Positions 45,062 to 53,489 of a DNA stretch of 64,000 nucleotides are shown here, in pieces. Within the stretch, counting starts at the first letter, position 1; every line of letters starts with the position of its first letter. The position numbers and the translations under genes are program-made. The notes below the pieces were generated by a model. It was not told where the DNA came from. It worked only from the letters and a program-made list of their open reading frames with translations, and searched no databases. Source of the stretch: Aquidulcibacter sp. (GTDB lineage: Bacteria; Pseudomonadota; Alphaproteobacteria; Caulobacterales; Aquidulcibacteraceae); NCBI GenBank assembly GCA_027532555.1, contig JAPZTJ010000007.1, forward strand, positions 1 to 64,000, given 5' to 3'.

Positions 45062-45398
45062 TATCGGCATCAGCAAATATTTTGGTGCATTGCTGCCCGT
45101 CACGCTTCGGCGACTTTTGACCGAACGGGGACTGGCGGGCTTGGGGAAAAGCGGAAAAGCAGACCTTTAACGTCGAGCAGATTTTCCAAACACTAGGCGA
45201 GCAGCGCCGAAAAGCTCCTAAACGACTGGCTCACATGCGCATCACATGCTTGTCATCTGACTATTGTGCCCCTTGAACTCGCACCGACGCTCCTCCATTT
45301 GCAAATAACTGTCGGGCCCCTCTGACTGCGCAGGACAAATCCCGCGCGGTGATGTCGACTGAATTTGTCACACATGAGTTCTGCCCGGAGTAATTTCT
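45062..45398 (+). promoter_or_regulatory. Long untranslated stretch before terC
   Basis: No gene is supported in this 337-base stretch. TerC-family genes are sometimes preceded by a manganese riboswitch (yybP-ykoY). I looked for its conserved GGGGAGUAG-type bases and did not find them. CGGAG shortly before the start of terC is the likely ribosome-binding site. Confidence 0.3.
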
Positions 45399-46454
45399 AT
45401 GCTTGAGACCATTCTATTCGCCGAGTTTCTCGGGAAAGCCGCTTGGATATGGTATGCCTTTATTGGCGCGGTGATCGCGCTTCTGGCGTTCGACCTCGGG
45501 ATCGTAAACAAGCAAGACCATGAAATTGGGGTCGCTGAATCCCTGAAAATGAGCGGGTTTTATATCGCAATTGGTCTTGGTTTTTCCGGCGTCATCTGGA
45601 TGCTGTACAATAACGCCTCGCCAACAGCCTCTATCGACCCTCAACTTCTAGCGGTCACAGGGGAAGAGCGCGCTTGGACGGCATTGCAGCTCTATCTGAC
45701 AGGATTTGCCGTGGAGAAGACGCTTGCCATGGACAATGTCTTCGTCATTTCCATGGTCTTCACCTATTTGGCCATTCCCCGAAAATACCAGCATCGGGTG
45801 CTGTTCTGGGGCATTATCGGTGTGATTGTCTTGCGCGCCATCATGATTGGCGTTGGCGCAGCGCTGGTTAGCCAGTTCTCGTGGGTGCTCTATGTGTTTG
45901 CCGTCTTCCTGATCGGCACAGGCATCATGATGTTCATGAAGGGCGATAAAGAGCCCGACATGGCAGACAATAAGATTCTGCTTTGGCTGAAAAAGCGCAT
46001 GAACGTCACGCCCGAATTGCACGGCAATAAGTTTCGCGTGCAGTTACCTGATCCGAAGACCGGAAAGCTGCGCTATTATGCAACGCCGCTTTTGTTGGCT
46101 TTGATGTTTGTCGAAATCGTCGACTTGGTGTTTGCAATTGACAGTGTGCCGGCGATTTTCGCGATCACATCGGACGCCTATATCGTCTACACATCCAACA
46201 TCTTTGCGATTTTGGGCCTGCGCGCCTTGTTCTTCGCATTGGCGGCGATGGTGCACCGCTTCAAATATTTGAAGTACGCCCTAGCCCTGACGCTAGTCTT
46301 CATCGGCTCAAAAATCTTTATGGGCGACCTCTTCCCCGGTGGGAAATTCCCAGCCGAATGGTCGCTGGGGATTACCATGGGGCTGATCGCAGGCGGCGTC
46401 CTCTTCTCCTTGTGGAAGACCCGAAAGGTGACGGACGCGACCGCTAAAGGATAA
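45399..46454 (+). CDS. TerC/Alx-family membrane protein
   Basis: This 351-residue polytopic membrane protein has about nine transmembrane helices and the TerC patterns LAFDLGIVNKQDHEIG (about residues 30-45), FAVEKTLAMDNVFVI and VFAIDSVPAIFAITSDAYIVYTSNIFAILGLRALFF. The acidic residues in these blocks may bind metal; family members act in manganese or tellurite handling and pH response. Substrate is inferred from the family. It lies just after the first flagellin and starts a region of accessory genes. Confidence 0.92.
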   Translation: MLETILFAEFLGKAAWIWYAFIGAVIALLAFDLGIVNKQDHEIGVAESLKMSGFYIAIGLGFSGVIWMLYNNASPTASIDPQLLAVTGEERAWTALQLYLTGFAVEKTLAMDNVFVISMVFTYLAIPRKYQHRVLFWGIIGVIVLRAIMIGVGAALVSQFSWVLYVFAVFLIGTGIMMFMKGDKEPDMADNKILLWLKKRMNVTPELHGNKFRVQLPDPKTGKLRYYATPLLLALMFVEIVDLVFAIDSVPAIFAITSDAYIVYTSNIFAILGLRALFFALAAMVHRFKYLKYALALTLVFIGSKIFMGDLFPGGKFPAEWSLGITMGLIAGGVLFSLWKTRKVTDATAKG

Positions 46455-46494
46455 GAGCGTCCTTTCCTGTCAGCGAAAGAATTTGTCGCGCTTC

Positions 46495-46541
46495 GTCGCG
46501 GTTCTCGGTCGGCCATGCGGGTCTGTGCTGGGAACCGCGAC
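46495..46541. repeat. Inverted repeat after terC
   Basis: GTCGCGGTTC at 46495-46504 and GAACCGCGAC at 46532-46541 are exact complements across a 27-base loop, 40 bases beyond the terC stop and between convergent genes. It may act as a terminator, although there is no adjacent T-run. Confidence 0.45.
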
Positions 46542-46578
46542 TTTGTTGCCGCCGTTTGGGCGACACCGATTTGAAGGA

Positions 46579-46773
46579 CTAGTCCTTTGGAGGATCCTTC
46601 TTTTGGAAAAACAAGATCGCTGCAAAGCATAACAGGCCAAGTCCAAGCACCAACATGGTGCCGAACACAGTCGGAAACTCAAAGAAGCGCGAATTAATGG
46701 CAGATCCTGCCAAGGTCGCGCCCACTGTGGCGAGTGTAATCACGGTGACAGACGGATAACGCATAACAAACAA
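46579..46773 (-). CDS. Small two-helix membrane protein
   Basis: This 64-residue protein has two hydrophobic helices (VTVITLATVGATLAGSAI and TVFGTMLVLGLGLLCFAAILFF) and ends in a charged tail (QKKDPPKD). It resembles no family I know. The start could be ATG 46773 or the ATG three codons later; neither has a good ribosome-binding site. It converges on terC. Confidence 0.45.
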   Translation of the reverse strand: MFVMRYPSVTVITLATVGATLAGSAINSRFFEFPTVFGTMLVLGLGLLCFAAILFFQKKDPPKD

Positions 46774-47265
46774 ATGGGCATTGTTTGGGCATCCCGGCCA
46801 GACAATTCAATCTCAATTCTACTTGATGTCTGACACCACATTAAGCTGGCCTTACAGGGGCTTTCAAATCGTTGACAGTACAGAATTGGACTATCTTTTT
46901 TGACTGTAGCTGGCCGACTGCGGATGGTTTGGTTTGAGGGGCTTGGACGTTGAAAGGCGGTCAAAAGCGAATTTGGTTGTCGTCAGCCGCATTGGAGATC
47001 GTGCACTCACATAGCACTAGACGCTAAGCCGCCAGCACACCGCGATCATACCCGGCACTGACTTTTCAGCCAGCGCAGGCTAGCAAACCAAACGGCAAAG
47101 CGGCATAGTCGATAATGGCGGCCAAGGCGCAATCTGACTGAGAAGGGAAGTGAGCTAACCAGCTTTTTCCTTAACCATCTCAACAGCTTATGCAAGGAAC
47201 GCCAGTCAATTCATACAGCGTGATGAACAATCCGTGCTAAATCTTAGGGGCTGGAGAGACTGACA
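46774..47265. other. Gene-free stretch before the M14 peptidase
   Basis: I see no supportable gene, tRNA or repeat in these 492 bases. The composition changes from mixed to GC-rich at the peptidase gene. Short frames on the minus strand have no homology I recognise. Confidence 0.5.
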
Positions 47266-50046
47266 ATGCAGAACAATTGGCTGTCGCGGAGTGCATGCGG
47301 CTGGATCTCTTCCATGCTGGCCCTGATCTTGGCCCTGTTTCTGGCAACCCCAGCGGCAGCCCAGCCGACTAGCGCAGCATTGTTGCCGCCGCAGGTTGCC
47401 GCTCGGCAAGTGACACCGCCGCATGTTGTGCCAGGCACCACCTACAACCCTGCGATCCCCACCCCGACAGACGCACTTGGCTTTACCCTCGGTGAGCATC
47501 CGGTCCGGCACCATGACCTTCTGGCCTATCTAGGCACGCTGGACCGGCTGTCAGACCGGATCAGCGTCGAGGAAATCGGCCGCTCCCACGAGCGCCGACC
47601 GATCCTGCTGCTGAAGATCACCAGCCCGGCCAATCATGCGCGCCTTGAACAGCTGCGCACCGAGCATCTGGGGCGGCTGGAGGCCGGAGTCGAGGCACCT
47701 GCCGATGCGCCAGTGTTCGTCTGGGCCAATTTCGGTGTGCACGGTGCCGAGGCGTCGGCTCAGGATGCTGCGCTGGCCACGGTCTACCATTTTGCAGCAG
47801 CCACCGGCAGTGAGATGGATGCGATGCTCGACCGGGCCGTGATCCTGGTGGTCGCTGTCCTCAATCCAGACGGCCACGCGCTTCGGGTCTCGAGGGTTGA
47901 CCGGTTTTCCGGCGAGGCTGGGGTTAGCGATCCTTCCCATTTCCAGCATAGCGGATGGGGCGAGGCGCGGGTGAACCATTATGGCTTTGATCTCAACCGC
48001 GACTGGCTTCTGCTGAGCCAGCCGGAGGCGCGCGCGTGGGTCGGGGCCTGGCAGCGCTGGGTCCCGCAGCTGTCACTGGACCATCACGAGATGGGCTCCA
48101 ATAGCAGCTTTTATTTCCACCCTGGAGAGCCGCGGCGGGTGAATGCCCTGATCACACGGCGGCAGACCGAACTGGCAGACCGGATTGCAGGCTACCATTC
48201 CCGCGCGCTCGATCCTGATGGCGTACTCTATTATGCCGAGGAGGGGTTCGATAACTTCTATATCGGCAAGGGATCGACCTATCCGCAGGTTAATGGCGGT
48301 GTTGGCATCCTGTATGAAGCGGGCACTGCCGCTGGCGGTGCTGTCGAGGGCCGCAATGGCCTTCGCACCTATGCCGAAAACATCCGGCTGCAGTTCCGCG
48401 CCAATCTGGCCGCCGTCACTGGCGCGGTTGAGATCCGGCGCGACCTGACCGCATCGCAAACCGCCTACTTCCGGCAGGCGCGCGCCAGCGCCCGCGCATC
48501 CGGACCAGCGGCATACGTAGTTGCCGCCCCCGATGATCCAGCGCGGATGCAGCGGTTCCTGGGCCTTCTGGCCATCCATGGCGTGACGGCCCATGCACTG
48601 ACCGAGACCATCGAGGCCGGTGGCCGACGGTTCGAAGCAGGGCGCGCCTATCTGGTGCCCACCGACCAACGGCAGGCCGCCATGGTGCGCGGCATCTTCG
48701 AGACGCCGAAGTCCTTCGAGGAGAGTGTCTTCTATGATGTGTCTGCTTGGACCATGCCGCTGGCCTACGACCTGGACTGGGCTGCCCTAGAGCCAGGGGC
48801 GTTCCGCCCCCGGCTTCTGGGAGAGCGGGCGCGAGGCGGGTTTGATCGTCAACCGGCACCCGCAAGGGTTCTGGCGGAAGGGCCCTATGGCTATGTCGTG
48901 CGGTGGAGCGACCGCGCTGCGCCGCGCGTGGCGGGCGAGCTGCTCCGCGCGGGCCTGATGGTGCGCACGGCTTCAGCGCCGTTTGAAGCGGCAACACCCT
49001 CCGGACCGGTTGCGTTCGGCCGCGGTGCTTTGTTCGTGCCGACCGCCGGACAGCAGATGGATGCAGCCGCCGTACACGCCCTAATGGGCAGGCTGGCGCG
49101 GGAAGGCGGCGCGATGATTGCGCCCGTTGTGTCAGGCCGTACGCCGAGCCCCGCTACAGACCTTGGCGGCAACAAGTCTTGGACCACGGTCACACGGCCT
49201 GAAATCCTGCTGTTGTTTACGGGCGACGCTCCGCGCACGGAGGCCGGAGAGGCTTGGTGGCTACTAGACCACGAGATGGGCCTGCCGGTTACGCTGCGCC
49301 GCGCTAGCGAGCTTAGCCGGACAGAGCTGTCACGATATACGCATGTCCTGATTCTGGGTGCGGCCTCGTCGGGCTGGACCCGGGCCGAAACCGAGGCGCT
49401 GACGCGCTGGACCCGGGGCGGCGGGGTGCTAATCGCCAGTGGCGCAGCTGCCCAGTGGGCCCAGCGGGCCTTCGCGGCCGAGGCCGGCGAGGCAGCCGCT
49501 GCCGGTGCCAGCCCGTCCGCGCGGCCTGCAGCAAGACCTGCGCTAGCGCCTGCAAGTGATGGCAATGAGGCCAGAACTCCTGACCAGCCAACAGCGCGGT
49601 CAGCCGAGCCACCGCACGACCGACGTGATTTTGATCGCATGGAAATTGGCGAGACCGAGCACATCGTCGCCGGTGCGCTGTTCCAGTCCGACTTGGATCC
49701 GAGCCATCCGCTGGCGTTCGGCCATACCGACCGGGACCTTGCAATCATGAAAGTCGGTACCGCCGTGCTCGAGTGGCCACGGGACGATGCGTATGCCGTT
49801 GTCGCCCGTTATCGCGACGCACCACTCCTAGCGGGCTATGCCTCGCGCACATCCATCGCTCGTGTAGCCGGGGCACCCGCCGTCACCGCCACACAGCGCG
49901 GAACGGGCACGCTGGTGCTGTTTGCCGACAACCCGACCTTCCGGGGCACATTCCCCGGCACAGAGCGCCTCTTACTCAACTCGATCTTCATGAACCGCCA
50001 CATCCGAGCACCCCGCGCCCCGGACCTATCGGACGAAATTGACTGA
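47266..50046 (+). CDS. Secreted M14-type zinc carboxypeptidase-like protein
   Basis: This 926-residue protein has a signal peptide (residues 1-34, ending PAAAQ). The N-terminal third is an M14 domain: the zinc motif HxxE in FGVHGAEASAQDA, LNPDGHALRVSRVDRF, then FDLNRDWLLLSQPE with a substrate Arg, and a third ligand His in SLDHHEMGSNSSFYFHP. A long C-terminal region has beta-rich blocks and an Ala/Pro-rich linker (about residues 745-780). It should trim peptides outside the cytoplasm. Codon use is much richer in GC (CTG, CGG, GGC) than in neighbouring genes, which suggests acquisition from another lineage. Confidence 0.85.
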   Translation: MQNNWLSRSACGWISSMLALILALFLATPAAAQPTSAALLPPQVAARQVTPPHVVPGTTYNPAIPTPTDALGFTLGEHPVRHHDLLAYLGTLDRLSDRISVEEIGRSHERRPILLLKITSPANHARLEQLRTEHLGRLEAGVEAPADAPVFVWANFGVHGAEASAQDAALATVYHFAAATGSEMDAMLDRAVILVVAVLNPDGHALRVSRVDRFSGEAGVSDPSHFQHSGWGEARVNHYGFDLNRDWLLLSQPEARAWVGAWQRWVPQLSLDHHEMGSNSSFYFHPGEPRRVNALITRRQTELADRIAGYHSRALDPDGVLYYAEEGFDNFYIGKGSTYPQVNGGVGILYEAGTAAGGAVEGRNGLRTYAENIRLQFRANLAAVTGAVEIRRDLTASQTAYFRQARASARASGPAAYVVAAPDDPARMQRFLGLLAIHGVTAHALTETIEAGGRRFEAGRAYLVPTDQRQAAMVRGIFETPKSFEESVFYDVSAWTMPLAYDLDWAALEPGAFRPRLLGERARGGFDRQPAPARVLAEGPYGYVVRWSDRAAPRVAGELLRAGLMVRTASAPFEAATPSGPVAFGRGALFVPTAGQQMDAAAVHALMGRLAREGGAMIAPVVSGRTPSPATDLGGNKSWTTVTRPEILLLFTGDAPRTEAGEAWWLLDHEMGLPVTLRRASELSRTELSRYTHVLILGAASSGWTRAETEALTRWTRGGGVLIASGAAAQWAQRAFAAEAGEAAAAGASPSARPAARPALAPASDGNEARTPDQPTARSAEPPHDRRDFDRMEIGETEHIVAGALFQSDLDPSHPLAFGHTDRDLAIMKVGTAVLEWPRDDAYAVVARYRDAPLLAGYASRTSIARVAGAPAVTATQRGTGTLVLFADNPTFRGTFPGTERLLLNSIFMNRHIRAPRAPDLSDEID

Positions 50047-50596
50047 TCGGAGTGGCAGTGATCCTAACCTGGGGGGCGGCTCACGTCGTCATGCATATCT
50101 CAGGGTATGGTCAGCATTCATGTCGTGGACTTGTCAGAGCTTCAAGGGTGGAGCCCAAAACGCACGCTTGGGAACTCGAACACGGAAGACATACTTTCCA
50201 AGCCGTGGTTTCTGATGGTGCAGCGCAAGAGACTGCGATCGAGGGCTGAGCGACATAACAAAGGTCACCCAACGCGATCTTTCAGTGAGTAGAGTCACGT
50301 CCTCGCAAGACACCGTTAGATACAAATTCCTTGATCTACCCCAACTGTCCGCTCTGGAGCACGCAGCAAATGTGACTGAGTGACCTAGTATGGCGCATTT
50401 GAGACTGGCGGCATTTCGGCTGAACTTGGCCGAAAGGGGAAGGTCTGCTTTGGGGGCGTAGATGGGTGAAAGCGGACGTTCAAAATGCTCTGCTACCCAT
50501 CGTTAGACCAGCACGGCTTAGAGTTTGTGCCTTTGTTGAAGGGCACCCATTGTTCGGGCTTAACAATGACCTGATTTGAAATTGTTTAGTGCCTTC
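50047..50596. other. Gene-free stretch after the M14 peptidase
   Basis: Frames of about 60 residues are open here on both strands, but none has a ribosome-binding site or recognisable domain. GAAAGCGGAC at 50468-50477 recurs as its complement at 52349-52358 in another gene-free stretch nearby. The area may hold decayed sequence. Confidence 0.45.
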
Positions 50597-51235
50597 CTAT
50601 TGTCTACCCTTCGCGCAAAGCAGCACGCCTTGGACCAGATTTGTGACGAGTTTGATAGGTGATGCCCAATCGTAGCTACTGATGGTAATGAGACTATGGG
50701 CAATTCCGTTTAGACCGCAGATCAGTGTTTGCGCATCTCCTACTATGTCCGTTGTGGGTCGATCCGTCGCAGCGGCAAGTGCCACGAGAAAAACTCCATA
50801 GCGATCTGCGACCGGTGAAGCTTCAACAAACACACTGACGTCGCTTTGTTCGACACCTGCTGACATAAACACCAAGCGATAGCTTGCGCGATTATCGAGC
50901 CAATACTGAACATAGGCCACGCACATCGCCTTAATCGCGTCTGTGGGGTCTTGGTTTGAAGTCTTGGCTGCGACTATTTTGGCAAAAACATCAATAAAAA
51001 CATCGTCCCAGAGCGCTCGCAATACATCGATTTTGCCTTCATAATAGGTGTAGATACTCATAGGTGTGCAGCCAACTTCTTTCGCAATACGCCGTAGAGA
51101 CACCGCTTCATAGCCTTCGGCCTCAAACAATTGGCGAGCCGCTTCAGCAATCCTTGCGCGCTTTCCCTCGACTTGTTCATTTGAGAGCGGAGGCCGTCCA
51201 CGCGGGTTTGGTTTTGTTGTTTTCACTTCTGCCAT
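50597..51235 (-). CDS. TetR/AcrR-family transcriptional regulator
   Basis: This 212-residue repressor has a basic extension (PRGRPPLSNEQVEGKRARI), a helix-turn-helix (RQLFEAEGYEAVSLRRIAKE, CTPMSIYTYYEGKIDVL) and a ligand-binding domain. It is divergent from a DUF2147/DUF1772 pair, and a perfect 16-bp palindrome lies between them (51296-51311). Codon use is more AT-rich than in the flanking housekeeping genes. It is probably an autoregulated repressor of the neighbouring pair. Confidence 0.9.
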   Translation of the reverse strand: MAEVKTTKPNPRGRPPLSNEQVEGKRARIAEAARQLFEAEGYEAVSLRRIAKEVGCTPMSIYTYYEGKIDVLRALWDDVFIDVFAKIVAAKTSNQDPTDAIKAMCVAYVQYWLDNRASYRLVFMSAGVEQSDVSVFVEASPVADRYGVFLVALAAATDRPTTDIVGDAQTLICGLNGIAHSLITISSYDWASPIKLVTNLVQGVLLCAKGRQ

Positions 51236-51295
51236 CGTCGTTTCCTAGGGCTGAAAGTCACAAAAGGGAACGACTTGACTCATTATCTCAAATTA

Positions 51296-51311
51296 ATTAT
51301 ACGCGTATAAT
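51296..51311. promoter_or_regulatory. Perfect palindrome with mirrored -10 boxes
   Basis: ATTATACGCGTATAAT reads the same on both strands, and each half ends in a TATAAT. It lies between the TetR gene (start 51235) and the DUF2147 gene (start 51331). The most likely meaning is a TetR operator that overlaps both promoters, so one bound dimer would block both. The -35 elements are poor (TTATCT at 51283-51288 is 17 bases upstream on the plus strand). Confidence 0.65.
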
Positions 51312-51330
51312 AAATTAAAGGAATGTAACA

Positions 51331-51780
51331 ATGCTCCTCGCCTTTGTAGCTCTTCTGATGGGTGTCCATGGCGCGACATCCGTGCCTCGCTCTTTGGACT
51401 CCGACGTACGGTGGATTGAAGGGACTTGGATTGCGACAAACCGTAGCGGTCAGATTGATGGCCACATTGCGTTCCAGAAGTGCTCTGATGGCACGCCGTG
51501 TGGGGTCTTGGTTTGGATTGATCCAAAAAAGAATTCACAAAGATTGGACCTTCGCAATCCAAATCCGCGTCTGCGAAGCCGCCCACTCATAGGGGCGGTT
51601 ATTCTATCAGGTTTCACTAGGCATGGTGAAGTTTGGCGTGGGGGACGAATATACAATCCAGAAGACGGTATGTCTTTTAACTGTTCGATAGCACGGGGTG
51701 GTGACGGGGAATTGCTCGTAACGGGGTGTCTTGGCCCCTTATGCCAAACCAAGACTTGGAGGCGATATGTCAATGATTGA
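51331..51780 (+). CDS. Secreted DUF2147 family protein
   Basis: This 149-residue protein has a short signal peptide (LLAFVALLMGVHGA) and DUF2147-like features: VRWIEGTWIATNRSGQIDGHIAFQKC near the start, GAVILSGF, WRGGRIYNPEDGMSFNCSIA and a final KTWRRYVND. DUF2147 proteins are small secreted beta-rich proteins of unknown function. Cysteines in the mature part could form disulfides. AAGGA precedes the ATG. It overlaps the DUF1772-like gene by 14 bases and is controlled by the adjacent TetR. Confidence 0.82.
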   Translation: MLLAFVALLMGVHGATSVPRSLDSDVRWIEGTWIATNRSGQIDGHIAFQKCSDGTPCGVLVWIDPKKNSQRLDLRNPNPRLRSRPLIGAVILSGFTRHGEVWRGGRIYNPEDGMSFNCSIARGGDGELLVTGCLGPLCQTKTWRRYVND

Positions 51781-52237
51781 AGTTCTCACAATTGCAACCG
51801 CGACAATTCTGGGGTTGTTTGCGGGTGGGATGCTAACTGAGGCCCTTTTGCTAGTTCCGTATTTTCGTTCGTTACCAGCAGAGGAATTTTACCGCCAGCA
51901 TCACGATTTTGGGCCGCGCCTCTATCGTTTTTACTCGCCCTTAACAATCGCTGCCACGCTGCTGCCGCTAACAACAGCCATTGTTGTTGCGATTTTTGAT
52001 CCGCGGAACTATGGACCCTCAGCGCTGGTCGCCTTGCTAAGCTTATCGATACTATGCACGTATTTTCTGTATTTTCGAGCAGCAAACCTCTCGTTCGCAC
52101 AACAGCGGTTAACAGCGATCGAGTTAAAGCGAGAACTCGGACGATGGTCAGCTGTTCACAACTTTAGAACCACTTTAGCCATTGCATCTGCTGTAGTCTC
52201 TATCTTCGCAGCCATCAAAGTTGCTTCCAACTCATAG
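51767..52237 (+). CDS. DUF1772-like four-helix membrane protein
   Basis: This 156-residue protein has four transmembrane helices and a DUF1772 (anthrone-oxygenase-like) pattern: GGMLTEALLLVPYFRSLPAEEF near residues 20-41, then RFYSPLTIAATLLPL. The family's biochemical role is uncertain. ATG 51767 follows GGAGG with tight spacing; ATG 51773 is an alternative. Translation overlaps the DUF2147 gene, so they act together. Confidence 0.75.
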   Translation: MSMIEVLTIATATILGLFAGGMLTEALLLVPYFRSLPAEEFYRQHHDFGPRLYRFYSPLTIAATLLPLTTAIVVAIFDPRNYGPSALVALLSLSILCTYFLYFRAANLSFAQQRLTAIELKRELGRWSAVHNFRTTLAIASAVVSIFAAIKVASNS

Positions 52238-52572
52238 CACGCCTGCAGGTCGTCGCGAGGTAATGACCAGAGATTGCCAGAGATCGTGCGCGTCGCTTAT
52301 GCAAGCTAGATTTTCAGCAATCTCGGCCTTACATCCGAGCAGTTGGGTGTCCGCTTTCGAGCAACGCTCAACCCAGCCCAAGTGGCCACCCATGGCGCAA
52401 TGCAGCCATGAAACTAACAACCGATATGGGCGAAACAAGTCACCAAGACCGACCCTCCTGCAATTCATTACCGTTGGTAACGTAAGATTCATAACCGGCT
52501 GGTAACATCGATCCTGTCACAATGACATGGCGGCAAAAAGTCGTCCGAAGTGCAAAAAGCAAAGGGATCAAA
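52238..52572 (+). promoter_or_regulatory. Upstream region of the second flagellin
   Basis: No gene is supported in this 335-base stretch. I searched for a sigma-54 promoter (TGGC then TTGC 10-12 bases on) and found only poor partial matches. The flagellin ribosome-binding site is AGGG(A) ending 52567. GTCCGCTTTC at 52349-52358 repeats an element in the stretch 50047-50596. Confidence 0.35.
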
Positions 52573-53397
52573 ATGATCAGCGTCAATACGAATATCGGGG
52601 CAATGGCTGCAATTCAGAACTTAGCCTCAACCAATCGCGACCTTCAAATCACACAGAATGCAATCTCGACAGGCAAGAAAGTAGCTTCAGCCAAAGACAA
52701 CGGGGCGATCTGGAGCATTGCCAATAAAATGACTGCCGACGTTATGGCCTATGGCCGAGTTCGGGAGTCCAATGAACGAGCGAGCGCAATCCTCGACACC
52801 GCCATTGCAGCCAGTGAGAGCATCATGGAGTTGCTCAATGAAATGAAGGGCAAAGCTCTCGCTGCAACTCAGCCGGGCTTATCTGCCGCATCCCAAGCGG
52901 CCCTCGCCGCCGACTTTGCGCAAATGCGCGATCAAATTACCAATGTGATTGCAAACGCCTCATTCGACGGTGCGAACATGGTTGGCGCGACGCCGGCCTC
53001 CGCCATCTCTCTAGGCGACGCCGCTGGCGGCAATAACATCACAATTGCCGGGGCAAACCTGTCCCTAGCCGGCACCGTCGTCACGGTGACTGCAACATCT
53101 GCCGTAGACACAGCGGTAAACGCGGCCACCGCGCTGGGCTTGGTCAATACCTCGATTAACAACCTAGGCACGCAAATGGCGACTTGGGGTGCTGGTTCGA
53201 AGCGATTGGACGTGCATCGTGAATTTGTTTCTAAGCTTTCAGATGCCCTCAACACAGGGATTGGCGCCATTACCGACGCTGACCTGAGCAAGGAAAGTGC
53301 GAAGCTGCAATCCCTGCAAGTCAAACAACAGCTGGGCATCCAGGCACTCTCAATCGCCAATAGTTCCGCCCAGTCCGCGCTTTCACTCTTCCGCTAA
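52573..53397 (+). CDS. Flagellin (second full copy)
   Basis: This 274-residue flagellin is the same length as, and very similar to, the copy at 44170-44994. It starts MISVNTNIGAMAAIQNL and ends NSSAQSALSLFR. Differences are concentrated in the central region and in helix surface positions, as in multi-flagellin filaments of Caulobacter. ATG 52573 is chosen over the open-frame start at 52522 because homology begins there and AGGG precedes it. It is 7.6 kb from the first copy, with accessory genes between, and ends at a bidirectional terminator. Confidence 0.93.
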   Translation: MISVNTNIGAMAAIQNLASTNRDLQITQNAISTGKKVASAKDNGAIWSIANKMTADVMAYGRVRESNERASAILDTAIAASESIMELLNEMKGKALAATQPGLSAASQAALAADFAQMRDQITNVIANASFDGANMVGATPASAISLGDAAGGNNITIAGANLSLAGTVVTVTATSAVDTAVNAATALGLVNTSINNLGTQMATWGAGSKRLDVHREFVSKLSDALNTGIGAITDADLSKESAKLQSLQVKQQLGIQALSIANSSAQSALSLFR

Positions 53398-53436
53398 GAG
53401 AAGAGACTTAACACGAAGAATCCTATTCCAAAAAAC

Positions 53437-53464
53437 TTGGCCCGGACGATACCGCCCGGGCCAA
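53437..53464. terminator. Bidirectional terminator between flagellin and acyl-CoA dehydrogenase
   Basis: TTGGCCCGG pairs with CCGGGCCAA across 10 bases. On the plus side a T-rich tract ends in TTTTTT (53476-53481). On the minus side AAAAAA precedes the stem, so the minus transcript also ends in a U-run. It serves the convergent flagellin and dehydrogenase genes. Confidence 0.7.
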
Positions 53465-53489
53465 TTTCTCGTTGATTTTTTGCTATGAT

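Noticed and set aside
45062..45398. yybP-ykoY manganese riboswitch before terC
   Set aside because: The conserved core bases were not found by eye.
50052..50325. Several open frames of 60-65 residues on both strands after the M14 gene
   Set aside because: They overlap one another, have no ribosome-binding site and show no domain or composition of a coding gene.
50468..52358. GAAAGCGGAC and its complement in two gene-free stretches as a mobile-element end
   Set aside because: Only 10 bases match and no transposase or target duplication is nearby; it is noted as a minor repeat only.
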